Source of the DNA: Sphingomonas swuensis
GTDB taxonomy: Bacteria > Pseudomonadota > Alphaproteobacteria > Sphingomonadales > Sphingomonadaceae
Reading direction: 5' to 3'
Assembly (NCBI RefSeq): GCF_039538045.1
Contig: NZ_BAABBQ010000001.1
Location: 2,378,001 to 2,442,000, forward strand
Length of the DNA: 64,000 nucleotides
Shown piece by piece: positions 26,815-35,997 of the stretch. Both the position numbers and the translations under genes were made by a program. The stretch's first letter is position 1; every line of letters begins with the position of its first letter. The notes beneath the pieces are model-generated. The model was not told where the DNA came from. It did not search any database and was given only the letters and a program-made list of their open reading frames with translations.

Positions 26815-28176
26815 CTATCCCGCCACCCGCTTGAGCATCTCGCGCCAGATCGGGACCTGGCCGTGGAAGCCCTCGACCAGCACGCGTTCGTCGAGGCCAT
26901 GGGCGTTGCCGGACTGGCCGACGATCCCCCACAGGCCTCCAAAGCCATAGACCGGTATCCCCGCCGCGCGCAGGAACGCCCCGTCGGTCGCGCCCGCTGA
27001 CTGGCCGGGGATCACCGGCACACCGGGGAAGCGGGTCCGGACCGCCGCCTGATAGGCCGCGAGCACGTCGGGACGGATCGCGGTCGGGGCGGTCGCGGGC
27101 GTGCTCGAGCCGGGCACCAGCGACACCGTCACGTCCTCGCCCGCGAGCTGCTGGAGCTCGGCCGTGGTCGCCTTGATCGAGACGCCCGGGAAGATCCGGC
27201 AATTGACCGTCGCCTCGGCCTTCTGCGCCAGCGCATTGGGAGCATGGCCGCCGCTCAGCATGGTCGGCACGCAGCGGGTCCGGGTGCCACCCGGCGACAT
27301 CGCCTCGATGAGGTCGGCCGTCTCGCGGTCGGTCGGGTCCTTGAGCCACTTGCTGACCAGTTCGCCGAAGGTGCCCTTATCCTCCGCGGCGACCTGCTCG
27401 GCCTCGCCGCGCACCGCCTCGTTGATCATCGGCTTGAAGCGGTGCCGCTCGAGCGCGGCGAGCGCGTTGGCCAGCGCGTAGATCGCATTGTCGGGCCGAG
27501 GCCGGCTGCTGTGCCCGCCGCGGTTGACCGCGCTGAAGGTGAAGTCGGCGTAGGTCTTCTCGGCGATCTGCATCGACCAGTCCTGCGGCCGCCCGTCGGC
27601 ATAGACCGAGCCGCCGCCCGCATCGCCGTTCAGCGCATAGTCGGCGTCGATCAGCGAGCGCCATTCATTCGCCGCGCGCCGGGCTCCATTGCCGCTGGTT
27701 TCCTCGTCGCCGGTGAACAGCACCACGATGTCGCGGCTCGGCTCGAAGCCGCTCGCCTTCAGCCCCTGCAGCGCGAGCACGATGCCGACGAGCGCCGCCT
27801 TGTTGTCCGCCGATCCGCGCCCGAGGTAATATCCGCCGGCCTCGCGAAACTCGAACGGCGGGTTCTTCCAGTCGGACGCCTTGGCCTCGACCACGTCCAT
27901 GTGCGCCATCAGCAGGATCGGCTTCTTTCCCGACGGGCGTGGACTTCTCCACCGCGCGATCAGCGTCTGCGTGCCGTCATGGTCCTTGACGATGCTGGTC
28001 ATGCCCGCCCTGGCGAACTCGGCCCCGAGAAGGGTGGTCAGCCGCCGGAACTCGGCAGTGCGCCCGGCGACGGTCGGGATCTCGACCACCTTCTCGAACA
28101 GCGCGCGTTCGGCCGCCCGGTCGGGAATTGCCGCGGCAGGAGCCGCCGCAGCCAGCATCAAAGACGTGAGCAGCAA
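26815..28176 (-). CDS. exported M20/M25/M40 family metallopeptidase
   Basis: 453 residues with a short signal peptide (1-16). Zinc site: ILLMAHMDVVEA (His, Asp), YYLGRGSADNKAALVG (bridging Asp), LFTGDEETSGNGARRA (catalytic Glu and zinc Glu) and the late GLDERVLVEGFHG? region; NRGGHSSRPRPDNAIYALA is the dimerisation-domain loop. Members act on dipeptides, carboxyl-terminal amino acids or acylated amino acids. Substrate is not determinable. Gene stands alone. Confidence 0.88.
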   Translation of the reverse strand: MLLTSLMLAAAAPAAAIPDRAAERALFEKVVEIPTVAGRTAEFRRLTTLLGAEFARAGMTSIVKDHDGTQTLIARWRSPRPSGKKPILLMAHMDVVEAKASDWKNPPFEFREAGGYYLGRGSADNKAALVGIVLALQGLKASGFEPSRDIVVLFTGDEETSGNGARRAANEWRSLIDADYALNGDAGGGSVYADGRPQDWSMQIAEKTYADFTFSAVNRGGHSSRPRPDNAIYALANALAALERHRFKPMINEAVRGEAEQVAAEDKGTFGELVSKWLKDPTDRETADLIEAMSPGGTRTRCVPTMLSGGHAPNALAQKAEATVNCRIFPGVSIKATTAELQQLAGEDVTVSLVPGSSTPATAPTAIRPDVLAAYQAAVRTRFPGVPVIPGQSAGATDGAFLRAAGIPVYGFGGLWGIVGQSGNAHGLDERVLVEGFHGQVPIWREMLKRVAG

Positions 28177-28243
28177 GCCTCTTCTCCCCCGAGCCGTGTC
28201 AGGGGAGGAAGGCTAGGCCGCACCGGCGCCCCGGCGCAAGCGA

Positions 28244-29437
28244 TCAGCCGAACAGATACTTGCCCGTCTCGGGATTCTCGCGCCGCCACATGACATTGTC
28301 GAGGAAGTAGTGGTGGACGTTGATGAAGATCCAGAAGACGAACAGGAACAGCGTGCCGGTCGTCGCGATGCTGTCGTAGGGGACCAGCCCGTCGAGGATC
28401 GTCGGCATTCCCCAGAAACCGAGCCAGCCGACGATCGCCGCGACCACGAAGAAGAAAGCGAGATGCGGAAGCGGATTGCCCCCGAAGATCCGGCGCACGA
28501 GCGAGGTCTTCTTGTAGTCGGGATTGGTGAGCTGGTCGCGCTCGTAGTTGAGCTGGAAGCGGGTCACGACCACCAGATACTGGAGCGAGTGGAGCGCCGG
28601 GACCATCAGACCCCAGACTGGATTGACGGTCACGAACAGCAGCCAGGCGTAAAGGCTGACCCCGAAGGCGATGACCCCGTTCCACGGCAGGCTGCCCATC
28701 CGCCGCCACTCGGAAGCAAGCACCCATGCGGCGGCGAGCGCGGTCATCCCGGCCGCGGCGGTGGCGGCGGTGACCAGAGGGGTCGGGACCGCGAAGCTGT
28801 AATAGGCCAGCCCCCACAGCTCCCACCGCGACGCCGCCGCGTTGAGCCCGAGCCAGGAGGCGAACCAGGTCATGTAGCAATTGGCCAGGATGATCTTCTT
28901 GGCCGGATCCTTGAGGTACAATCGCTTCAGCGCGGCATCGACCATCAGCATGCCGTAGCCCTGCTTCACATAGTGCCAGCCGACCGCGAGCCCCATGACA
29001 TTGGCGGCATAGCCGAGCATCCGGCTGTTGCTGGTCCCCGCGCCCCACAGGAAGAACAGCACCAGAGCGACCGGTGCGATCAGCCCGGCAAACAGGTAGC
29101 GGGCCTGCATCGCCCTGCCGAGCGCCGGGGTGAACGCCTTCTGCGCGAAGCCGCGGTAGAAGATCTGGTAGCTGGCGGCGAAATGCGGATGGTTGATGAA
29201 GTGCGCGACGAGCAGCATCGTCACCGCGACCCCCGCAACGTTGGCGCTGTCGCCAAGTGCGTAGACCAAGGGGAACAGCAGCAGCGAGCTCCCGCCGAGG
29301 CAGAGGAAGTCGATCACCGGACCGAACAGGTAACGCGGCTGCGGCACTGCCTTGGCGGCGACCGGCGGGACCGGGTCGGCCTTGGGCGAAGGGGCAGGCG
29401 CGTCGGCGACCGGTGCAGTCAGGGCATGCGAAGCCAT
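28244..29437 (-). CDS. polytopic membrane protein of unknown function
   Basis: 397 residues, about ten hydrophobic segments. A cytosolic proline/alanine-rich N-terminus is followed by LFGPVIDFLCLGGSSLLLFP. Histidines lie in two conserved-looking motifs: VAHFINHPHFAASYQ (about 83-97) and the C-terminal INVHHYFLDNVMWRRENPE. Clustered His beside helices could bind a metal or haem. No family recognised. AAGGAAC precedes the ATG at 29437. A possible CtrA box lies 43 bases upstream. Confidence 0.7.
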   Translation of the reverse strand: MASHALTAPVADAPAPSPKADPVPPVAAKAVPQPRYLFGPVIDFLCLGGSSLLLFPLVYALGDSANVAGVAVTMLLVAHFINHPHFAASYQIFYRGFAQKAFTPALGRAMQARYLFAGLIAPVALVLFFLWGAGTSNSRMLGYAANVMGLAVGWHYVKQGYGMLMVDAALKRLYLKDPAKKIILANCYMTWFASWLGLNAAASRWELWGLAYYSFAVPTPLVTAATAAAGMTALAAAWVLASEWRRMGSLPWNGVIAFGVSLYAWLLFVTVNPVWGLMVPALHSLQYLVVVTRFQLNYERDQLTNPDYKKTSLVRRIFGGNPLPHLAFFFVVAAIVGWLGFWGMPTILDGLVPYDSIATTGTLFLFVFWIFINVHHYFLDNVMWRRENPETGKYLFG

Positions 29438-29479
29438 GGTTGTTCCTTGAAAATGCCAGCGCACCTTGGGCCCGCCTCG

Positions 29480-29494
29480 CTAAAACAAGGTTAA
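29480..29494 (-). promoter_or_regulatory. candidate CtrA box upstream of the polytopic membrane protein
   Basis: On the minus strand TTAA-N7-TTAG, seven of eight matches to TTAA-N7-TTAA, located 43 bases before the ATG, within an AT-rich patch of an otherwise GC-rich region. Its orientation suits the membrane-protein gene. Only a match to consensus; binding is not shown. Confidence 0.4.
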
Positions 29495-29592
29495 CGAGAC
29501 TTGCGACGATCCCTCGCCTCGGCTGGACGAGGCCAATGGTGCGCGTAAGCGGCGGCGGCGCCGAGCTTTCCTACCGTTTCTAGCCCGCGGGA

Positions 29593-31374
29593 TCAGGCTA
29601 CGGCCGCGAGCCGTGCCCCCGGATGATAGCCGCGGCGCTCGACGGTGATCGGCTGGTCGACCGCGCGCCGCTCCCACTGGAAGCTGTCGGTGCGGACCAC
29701 CAATTGCTGGGCGTCCGACAGGAGGTTGGCCGCCGCCGCGCTGGTCTGCTCGACCATCGCCGCATTCTGCTGGGTGGCGATGTCCATCTGCCGCATCGCC
29801 GAGCTGATCTCGGCCACCGCGCTCGCCTGGGCGCGAGCATTCTCGGTCAGGCTTCCGACCAGCCTCGTCACCGTGGTCACATCCTCGACGATCCCGGCAA
29901 ACTGGACCTCGACCTCGCCGACGCTGCCGACCGCCTGGGCGATCCGTTCGGCGGTGGACGTCAGCTGCTCGCGCGCGTTGCGGGCCTCCTCCTCGGCCCG
30001 GGCGGCGAGCTGCGAGACGAGGTCGGCGACCACCGCGAAGCCCTTGCCCGCCTCGCCCGCGTGGCCCGCCTCGACCGCCGCGTTCATCGCCAGCACGCGG
30101 GTCTGGAAGGCGATCTTGTCGAGCGCCTCCATTACCCCGTCGACGCTCGCCGCCGCCTGCCGCACTTCCTCCATCGTGGTCGCGGCCGATTGCGCCTTGG
30201 CGCGTCCGAACTCGACCGCGGCACGGGCTCGCTCGGCCGATTCGGCGGTGCTCTGCGCGGCGTCGCGGGTCGAGGCGATCCGTCCGTCGACATCAGCCAG
30301 CGCCGCCGACGTCTGCTCGATCGCCGCGGCGTTGGACTGGGTCCGGTTGGCGAGGTCCGACGAGGCGTCGGCGATCTCGTTGGCCGCAAGCCGGATCGAG
30401 CCGGCGCTCATCACCACCTGCTGGATGGTGTCGCGAAGCGAGTTGATCGCATTGTTGAGGTTCAGCCCGACAATCCGATAGTCGCCTTCGAACTCGGTCT
30501 CGAGCACACGGCGCAGGTCGCCCTCGGACACCCGGGTCAGGATCGCGCCGAGCATGTCGACCAACTCGCGGTTACGGGCGGCGTCGCGCCGTTCCACCTC
30601 CTGCCGCTCGGCCGAGGCGCGGACGAAGTGGTCGAAGGCGCCGGCCAGGGCCCCGAGTTCGTCGCCCCGGCCGAGCTGCGGGACCGCGGCATCACGCCCG
30701 TCGGCCAGCCCGCGGGCGGCCTCGGTGAGCTCTCCAAGCGGAGAGACGACCTTGCGCTGCAGGAGCAGCGCCGCGGCGACCACGCCGCCGAACAAGACCA
30801 GGCCGAGCAGGATCAGCATGGCCGCGGTGAGGCTGGTGGCGTCCTGGGCGTCGCTCTCGCTGACGGTCTTGAAGTTCCGGGTGGTGGCAAGCACGCTGCC
30901 GAGCGTCCGCACCTGTGCCGTATAGCGCGCGAAGAGCGCATCCAGCGTCGGATTGTAGCGCGAGCGATCACCGCTCCTGAGGGTCGGGATCGCGATCTCG
31001 TCGACCGTCTTCCAGAAGGCGTCGGCTTCGCGGATCGCGACGGCCAGCTGCGCCTTGACCTCCGGGTCGATGTCCGCGCCAGCCCAGTGGCGCTTGCGCT
31101 CCTCGTAGGTCTTGCGCAGCGCCTGCAGCCGCTTGATCGATTCGCCCCTCTTCCCCTCGTGGGCAAGACCCTCCATCGCCACCGCATAGGGTTCGACGAT
31201 GAAGATCGGCGGCGGCAGGATATCCGCCTCCAGTTCGGCCGCGCGGGCAATGCCGAGTTGATAGTCGCCGCCGATCCTGATGGTGTTGATCCCGATGGTG
31301 AAGACCACCGCACTCAGCAGCATCATCCCGAGCAGGGCTGCGGAGGCAATCTTGACGAGACGGCTGATCGACAT
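29593..31374 (-). CDS. methyl-accepting chemotaxis protein
   Basis: 593 residues: N-terminal helix (about 10-30), periplasmic four-helix-type sensor region to about 185, second helix (190-208), HAMP (209-262, with VVSPLGELTEAARGLADG) and a cytoplasmic signalling domain whose tip reads ALDKIAFQTRVLAMNAAVEAGHAGEAGKGFAVVADLV, the CheA/CheW contact. The sensor is helical and ligand unknown. No che genes are nearby, so it is an orphan receptor here. Confidence 0.93.
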   Translation of the reverse strand: MSISRLVKIASAALLGMMLLSAVVFTIGINTIRIGGDYQLGIARAAELEADILPPPIFIVEPYAVAMEGLAHEGKRGESIKRLQALRKTYEERKRHWAGADIDPEVKAQLAVAIREADAFWKTVDEIAIPTLRSGDRSRYNPTLDALFARYTAQVRTLGSVLATTRNFKTVSESDAQDATSLTAAMLILLGLVLFGGVVAAALLLQRKVVSPLGELTEAARGLADGRDAAVPQLGRGDELGALAGAFDHFVRASAERQEVERRDAARNRELVDMLGAILTRVSEGDLRRVLETEFEGDYRIVGLNLNNAINSLRDTIQQVVMSAGSIRLAANEIADASSDLANRTQSNAAAIEQTSAALADVDGRIASTRDAAQSTAESAERARAAVEFGRAKAQSAATTMEEVRQAAASVDGVMEALDKIAFQTRVLAMNAAVEAGHAGEAGKGFAVVADLVSQLAARAEEEARNAREQLTSTAERIAQAVGSVGEVEVQFAGIVEDVTTVTRLVGSLTENARAQASAVAEISSAMRQMDIATQQNAAMVEQTSAAAANLLSDAQQLVVRTDSFQWERRAVDQPITVERRGYHPGARLAAVA

Positions 31375-31407
31375 GGGGCGGGCCTTCGCTGGAGCGGTGC
31401 CCTCCCC

Positions 31408-32553
31408 TTATAGGCGGCCCGGCGGCGGCGCCGGGCCTCTCTCCCCAATCTCCGCCACGCCGTGGCCCGAGGCGAGATAGTCGGCGCTCCGCATCTCCTC
31501 GAGCCGGCTCACCGTCCGCTGGAACTCGAACGCACCCGTCCCCGCCGGATAGAGACCGGCCGGTTCGGCGTCGGCCGCCGCCAGCAACTTGACGTTATGC
31601 TCGTAGAGCGCGTCGATCAGCGTCACGAATCGCGCCGCCTCGTTGCGCTTGTCCGGACCCATCACCGGGATTCCGACGATGATGACGGTGTGGAAGCGCT
31701 GCGCGATGGCGAGATAGTCCGCCGCGCCCCGCGCCTCGCCGCACAGTCGCTTGAACGAGAAGACCGCCACGCCCTTGAGGCTCTTGGGCACGTGCAGCGA
31801 GCGGCCACCACCCACTGCCAGTTCCTCGCTCGGGACCTTCGCGCGGTCCTCGACGACGGTGTCGGTCAGCTTGAAGAAGGCCTCGCTCAACGCCGCCGTC
31901 GCAGCCGGTCCGTTGGGGACGTGCCAGGTCGCGACCCCCTGCAATCGCTGCAGCCGATAGTCGGTCGGCCCGTCGAGCGGAAGGACGGTGAGCCGCTCCT
32001 CGATCAGCGCGATGAAGGGCAGGAACAGCTCGCGGTTGAGCCCGTCCTTGTAGAGGTCCGTGGGCGGCCGGTTCGAGGTCGTGACCACCGCCACCCCTTC
32101 CTCCAGCAGATGGGTGAAGAGCCGCGACAGGATCATCGCGTCGGCGGGATTGTTGACCACCATCTCGTCGAAGCAGAGCAGCGTCGCGCCTTCCGCGATC
32201 GCTTCGGCGACCGCCGGGATCGGATCGCCATGACCCTTGGCCCGCTCGGCCCGAAGCCGCTCATGGACCTCGATCATGAAGGCGTGGAAATGGACTCGGC
32301 GCTTGGGGCTGACCGCGATCTCGTCGAAGGCGAGATCCATCAGCATCGACTTGCCGCGCCCGACCCCACCCCACAAATAGACTCCGCAGATGTCGCGCTT
32401 GCGGCTCAGCAGCCGGGCAAGGAATCCGCGCCGGAGTGCCAGCTCCTCGCCAAGCCGGTCGAGCTCCCCCGCCGCCCTTGCCTGGTCGGGGTCGGGCCGC
32501 AGTTCACCGGCGGCGAGCAGCGCGGCATAGGCCGCGGCGACGGGGCCGCTCAC
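31408..32553 (-). CDS. zapE: cell division ATPase ZapE (AFG1 family)
   Basis: 381 residues. Walker A in GVYLWGGVGRGKSMLMDLAF (about 58-77), HFHAFMIEVHERL, Walker B in TLLCFDEMVVNNPADA and sensor TTSNRPPTDLYKDGLNR identify the AFG1-like P-loop ATPase. In E. coli ZapE binds FtsZ and the family also supports membrane-protein quality control. Start overlaps the thioesterase stop by four bases. Confidence 0.92.
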   Translation of the reverse strand: MSGPVAAAYAALLAAGELRPDPDQARAAGELDRLGEELALRRGFLARLLSRKRDICGVYLWGGVGRGKSMLMDLAFDEIAVSPKRRVHFHAFMIEVHERLRAERAKGHGDPIPAVAEAIAEGATLLCFDEMVVNNPADAMILSRLFTHLLEEGVAVVTTSNRPPTDLYKDGLNRELFLPFIALIEERLTVLPLDGPTDYRLQRLQGVATWHVPNGPAATAALSEAFFKLTDTVVEDRAKVPSEELAVGGGRSLHVPKSLKGVAVFSFKRLCGEARGAADYLAIAQRFHTVIIVGIPVMGPDKRNEAARFVTLIDALYEHNVKLLAAADAEPAGLYPAGTGAFEFQRTVSRLEEMRSADYLASGHGVAEIGERGPAPPPGRL

Positions 32554-33020
32554 GTGGTCTCGCGAAGCTTCTTCAGCGTGCCCGAGAAGCTGTAGCAGGC
32601 GGCGCCGTCCTGCTTCACCACGCCCTGCAGGAACGCCAGGCTGCGGGTCTGGCGGACGAGCTCGACATGGGCGTCCAACGGCTTGCCCGCCTCTCCCCGG
32701 CCCATGAACTTGGTGGTGAGGTCGAGCGTCACATAATGGGCCCGCTTCATCCCCGCGCAGCGTCCGCCGCCGAACAGCGCCATGTCGATGAAGCTCATCA
32801 CCATTCCGCCGTGCAGGGACCCGCCGAGGTTGAGGTGGCGTGCTTCCGGGAACATCCGCACCACCGCCCGGCCGGGGCCGTCGGGACGGAAGATCATCTT
32901 GCCGGTCTGCGCCGCGAAGCTGTCGGGATCGAGCTCGACCCAGCTGTACCAGCCCGGATGGTCGGGATCTTCGCGCGCACCCGACGGGCGGGTGTCAGCA
33001 TCTTCCTGCGGTGCGTCCAT
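32550..33020 (-). CDS. PaaI-type hotdog thioesterase
   Basis: 156 residues. The LNLGGSLHGGMVMSFIDMAL segment is the hotdog central helix of PaaI/YbgC-type acyl-CoA thioesterases, where HGG and the following Asp lie at the active site. A 35-residue charged N-terminus precedes it. Substrate unknown. Co-transcribed with zapE, whose start overlaps its stop. Confidence 0.82.
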   Translation of the reverse strand: MDAPQEDADTRPSGAREDPDHPGWYSWVELDPDSFAAQTGKMIFRPDGPGRAVVRMFPEARHLNLGGSLHGGMVMSFIDMALFGGGRCAGMKRAHYVTLDLTTKFMGRGEAGKPLDAHVELVRQTRSLAFLQGVVKQDGAACYSFSGTLKKLRETT

Positions 33021-33036
33021 CGCCTGCTCTTAGGAA

Positions 33037-33160
33037 CCTCCCCGTTGCGCAGCAATGGGGAGGGAGACCGCTGCCGGAAGCAGCGATGGAGGGGCCAGTC
33101 GCGACGGTCCCTCCGTCGGCCCGTCGCGCTGGCACCTCCCCATCGCTTCGCGACAGGAGG
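33037..33160. repeat. composite palindromic intergenic repeat between sdhB and the thioesterase
   Basis: Three dyads fill most of the 151-base spacer. CCTCCCC/GGGGAGG (33037-33043 with 33057-33063) encloses an inner TTGC-GCA-GCAA; then CGCTGC/GCAGCG near 33069-33084; then CCTCCCC...GGAGG at about 33135-33160 around a CGCTTCGCG dyad. The pattern is distinct from the GCCGGC family and matches a type I associate with Sphingomonas intergenic regions. Confidence 0.6.
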
Positions 33161-33171
33161 AAGGGCTCGGA

Positions 33172-33957
33172 CTAGGCCGCGCGCTCGGCGATCAGCTTCT
33201 TGGTCTCGGCGATCGCCTTGGCCGGGTTCAGCCCCTTCGGGCACACGTTCGCGCAATTCATGATCGTGTGGCAGCGATAGAGGCGGAACGGATCCTCGAG
33301 CTGGTCGAGCCGCTCGCCGGTCATCTCGTCGCGGCTGTCGGCCAGCCAGCGATAGGCCTGGAGCAGGATCGCCGGGCCGAGGAAGCGGTCGCCGTTCCAC
33401 CAGTAGCTCGGGCAGCTGGTCGAGCAGCAGAAGCACAGGATGCACTCGTACAGCCCGTTCAGATGCTCGCGGTCCTCGGGGCTCTGCAGCCGCTCCTTGC
33501 CGCTCGGGCTCGGCGAGGCGCTCTTCAGCCAAGGTTCGATCGAGGCATATTGCGCGTAGAGGTGGCTGAAGTCGGGAACGAGGTCCTTGATGACGTCGCA
33601 GTGCGGAAGCGGGGTGATCCGGACGTCGCCCTTCACATCCTCGATCGCGGTGGTGCAGGCGAGGCCGTTGCGACCGTCCATGTTCATCGAGCACGACCCG
33701 CAGATGCCCTCGCGGCACGAGCGCCGGAAGGTCAGCGTCGGGTCCATCTCGTTCTTGATCTTGATCAGCGCGTCGAGGACCATCGGGCCGCACTCGTCGA
33801 GGTTCACCTCGTAGGTGTCGAAGCGCGGGTTCTCGCCGCCTTCCGGATCGTAGCGATAGACCTTGAACGACTTGACCCGGTTGGCCCCGGCTTCCGCCTT
33901 GTAGGTCCGCGGCTTGCCGGTGATCCTGCTGTTCTTCGGAAGGGCGAATTCGGCCAT
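33172..33957 (-). CDS. sdhB: succinate dehydrogenase iron-sulfur subunit
   Basis: 261 residues. [2Fe-2S] ligands in [16 protein letters not shown] (about 69-84) with the later Cys, and the [4Fe-4S]/[3Fe-4S] ligands in [18 protein letters not shown] and [17 protein letters not shown]. It carries electrons from SdhA to the membrane quinone site (complex II). sdhC, sdhD and sdhA, usually just upstream, are not: the upstream neighbour is an mgtC-like gene. AAGAGGAACA precedes the ATG. Confidence 0.97.
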   Translation of the reverse strand: MAEFALPKNSRITGKPRTYKAEAGANRVKSFKVYRYDPEGGENPRFDTYEVNLDECGPMVLDALIKIKNEMDPTLTFRRSCREGICGSCSMNMDGRNGLACTTAIEDVKGDVRITPLPHCDVIKDLVPDFSHLYAQYASIEPWLKSASPSPSGKERLQSPEDREHLNGLYECILCFCCSTSCPSYWWNGDRFLGPAILLQAYRWLADSRDEMTGERLDQLEDPFRLYRCHTIMNCANVCPKGLNPAKAIAETKKLIAERAA

Positions 33958-34030
33958 TCTTGTTCCTCTTGAGCTTGCCCGCGAAATAGGAGGGGCGAGC
34001 CGGAAAGGCCAGCCCTTCCAAAGACCATCC

Positions 34031-34498
34031 TTATTCGGAGTCCGAGGAGCGCACGCCGTCGGAATCGACCAGCTTTTTGAAGGGCGCCAGCAGGTAGAGG
34101 GTGACGAAGGCCATGACGGTCAGCACCAGCGCGACGTCGATCGCCCCGAGCCCGACGGACAGGCCGATCGCGCCCGTCACCCACAGGCTCGCCGCGGTCG
34201 CGGTTCCCTTGACGCTGTCCTTGACCTTGAGGATCGCGCCGCCGCCGATGAAGCCCATCCCGGTGATCAGCCCCTCGACCACCCGCGCGGTCGCCTCGGG
34301 GTCATTGCCGATGATCCCCTCGCTCGCCTGGAGGAAGCCGCAGGAAGCGACCGCGACCAGCGGGAAGGTCCGCAGGCCCGCGCTTCGCTCCTCCTTTTCG
34401 CGATTCCAGCCGATCGGAAGCGCCAGCAGGTAGGCGAGGACGAGCGCCGCCAGGTGCGGCAGGATGTCGAAGTGGTCGGTCCCGAGTATTTCCGTCAT
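34031..34498 (-). CDS. MgtC/SapB family membrane protein
   Basis: 155 residues, four transmembrane helices. [31 protein letters not shown] and [18 protein letters not shown] are the family signatures, and [13 protein letters not shown] closes the core. MgtC proteins relate to magnesium limitation and membrane energetics; the short form without C-terminal ACT domain is of uncertain role. Lies 73 bases upstream of sdhB. Confidence 0.9.
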   Translation of the reverse strand: MTEILGTDHFDILPHLAALVLAYLLALPIGWNREKEERSAGLRTFPLVAVASCGFLQASEGIIGNDPEATARVVEGLITGMGFIGGGAILKVKDSVKGTATAASLWVTGAIGLSVGLGAIDVALVLTVMAFVTLYLLAPFKKLVDSDGVRSSDSE

Positions 34499-34594
34499 GG
34501 GGCCGTAACATTTCGCCCGCGGCTTGGCTCCCGGCCAGCGCGGCAGGCGTCCGCGAGGGACCGAGCCGTCGGGCCGGTCCCTCGCTTCCGTGGC

Positions 34595-35125
34595 TTACTT
34601 CGCGCCGACCTGCTGGCCGGCGGTGCCCTTGGCGTAGAGCCCCTGCTTCTCGAGCCCGCGAAGCACGTCGTCGGCGACCTTGGCGTTGTAGGCCGCGACC
34701 GTGCTGATCACCTTGCCGTCCTTGTCGAGCAGCATGGCGTCGCCTTCGGCCCCATCGGCCACCAGCCGGACATAGACCGGGTTGGGATAGAGGCGGTTCG
34801 AAGCCCCGTTCGAACCATCGACCGCGGCGCCGATGACGCCGCCGGCAAGGATGTTGCCGAAGGTCGATCCGGCCAGCCGGCTCTGGATGTAGACTTCGAC
34901 CGACTTGTAGCCCGAGCGGCTGTAGGTCGCCATCGAATCGCTTCCGCGCTTCATGTCGAACTGGCACGGCGTGGTGCAGCTCGGCCCGGTGACCAGCTTG
35001 ACCACGGCGCCGTCCGGATCCGAGCGGAAGTTGACGGGCTGGCTGGTGCCGTTGAGCACGGTGGCGCAACCGGTCACGCCAAAGGACGCCGCCGCGAGCG
35101 CGGCGAGAGCAATGACTCGCTTCAA
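34595..35125 (-). CDS. exported lipoprotein of unknown function
   Basis: 176 residues from a TTG at 35125 with GGGGGAA upstream. Signal peptide followed by a lipobox-like VTGCATVLNGTS (Cys near 20). The next part, PVNFRSDPDGAVVKL then CTTPCQFDMKRG, resembles PEGA-like surface domains and has a conserved-looking cysteine pair. A glycine-rich GNILAGGVIGAAVDGSNG stretch follows. Bacteria often have such 'GCATVLNGTxQ' lipoproteins, commonly of unknown function. An earlier in-frame ATG lacks signal-peptide sense. Confidence 0.78.
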   Translation of the reverse strand: MKRVIALAALAAASFGVTGCATVLNGTSQPVNFRSDPDGAVVKLVTGPSCTTPCQFDMKRGSDSMATYSRSGYKSVEVYIQSRLAGSTFGNILAGGVIGAAVDGSNGASNRLYPNPVYVRLVADGAEGDAMLLDKDGKVISTVAAYNAKVADDVLRGLEKQGLYAKGTAGQQVGAK

Positions 35126-35176
35126 GATTATTCCCCCAATTACACCCGGGCGAGAAGGCCCGGAGCGACTTGGTAA

Positions 35177-35213
35177 GGTTCCGGAACGACTTTTCGCAAG
35201 TCGTTCCGGAACC
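35177..35213. terminator. 16-base-pair inverted repeat between two exported-protein genes
   Basis: GGTTCCGGAACGACTT at 35177-35192 pairs perfectly with 35198-35213 around TTCGC. It lies 52 bases upstream of the lipoprotein start and 87 bases past the stop of the gene at 35300. A terminator for the upstream gene is the simplest reading, but no T run follows on either strand, and the arms contain CCGGAACG, so an operator is possible. Confidence 0.5.
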
Positions 35214-35299
35214 GGGATCAATCAGCTGCAGCAATGTTGTTCGGAAGCCACATTGCTAACGAGCAGTGGCTGTCATGAGGGTGTTAAGCCCCTTCCGGC

Positions 35300-35971
35300 C
35301 TACCGACCTGCCGCCCGCGAAGAGACGACGCGATTGGCGCTGTCGGTGACGATGTCGAGCAGCTGGCCGGCGCCGTTGCGTGCCCGGACGAGCGTCTGGC
35401 CCTGCGCATTGACCGTTCGCGACACCTCGGTCAGCCCCGCCCGGGCGAGGTCGAGCACCTGCCCGGAGCGGAGCAGGTTGGTGGCAATCCCGCCGACCGT
35501 GCCGACCGCGTTGTTGGCGACCCCGCCGACCGTGCCGACGGTGTTGTCGACCGTGCTCAGCAGTCCGCTGACGATCTGCGGATTGCTGTCGACCGTCTGG
35601 AGCGTCCGCTCGATGATCGCCCGGACATTGTCGAGCCGCACCACGAGGGTCGCGGTCGCCTGCACGTCCTTCAGCTGGATCTTGACCTGGTCGACGCTGA
35701 CGTCGGCACCGGCGGTCAGCTTGAGCAGCCCGCCAAGCCGCGCGTCGAGCGAGATGTTGGCGTTGAGCTTCGAGACCTCGACCGTCAGTTCGCCGACCGA
35801 CAGGTTGGGGATGTCGAGGAGAACGTCGGGCTGGTCGCCCGAAGCCGAGACCTGCTGCGCGAGCTGGGTCGAGGCGCCGGGCTGCGGCTGGGCGGGACGC
35901 CGCGTCTGGGCCTCGGCAGGCGCCGCGGTCGCAAGGATTGCCGCCGCAGAGGCGCAGATCATGACTTTCAT
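35300..35971 (-). CDS. exported protein with Val/Gly-rich repeats
   Basis: 223 residues. Signal peptide 1-21 (cleaves after AEA). The mature part has PDVLLDIPNLSVGELTVEVSKLNANISLDARLGGLLKLTAGADVSVDQVKI, an alternating beta-like pattern, then two imperfect repeats with TVGTVGGVANNAVGTVGGIATN. No family recognised; a structural or envelope protein is plausible. Sits 26 bases after the preceding small exported-protein gene, so likely one operon. Confidence 0.72.
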   Translation of the reverse strand: MKVMICASAAAILATAAPAEAQTRRPAQPQPGASTQLAQQVSASGDQPDVLLDIPNLSVGELTVEVSKLNANISLDARLGGLLKLTAGADVSVDQVKIQLKDVQATATLVVRLDNVRAIIERTLQTVDSNPQIVSGLLSTVDNTVGTVGGVANNAVGTVGGIATNLLRSGQVLDLARAGLTEVSRTVNAQGQTLVRARNGAGQLLDIVTDSANRVVSSRAAGR

Positions 35972-35997
35972 TACCGATATTCTCCCTGTTGAACGCT

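Noticed and set aside
33034..33045. GGAACCTCCCCGTT resembling an EcfG promoter
   Set aside because: Spacing is far too short and the sequence belongs to the palindromic repeat.
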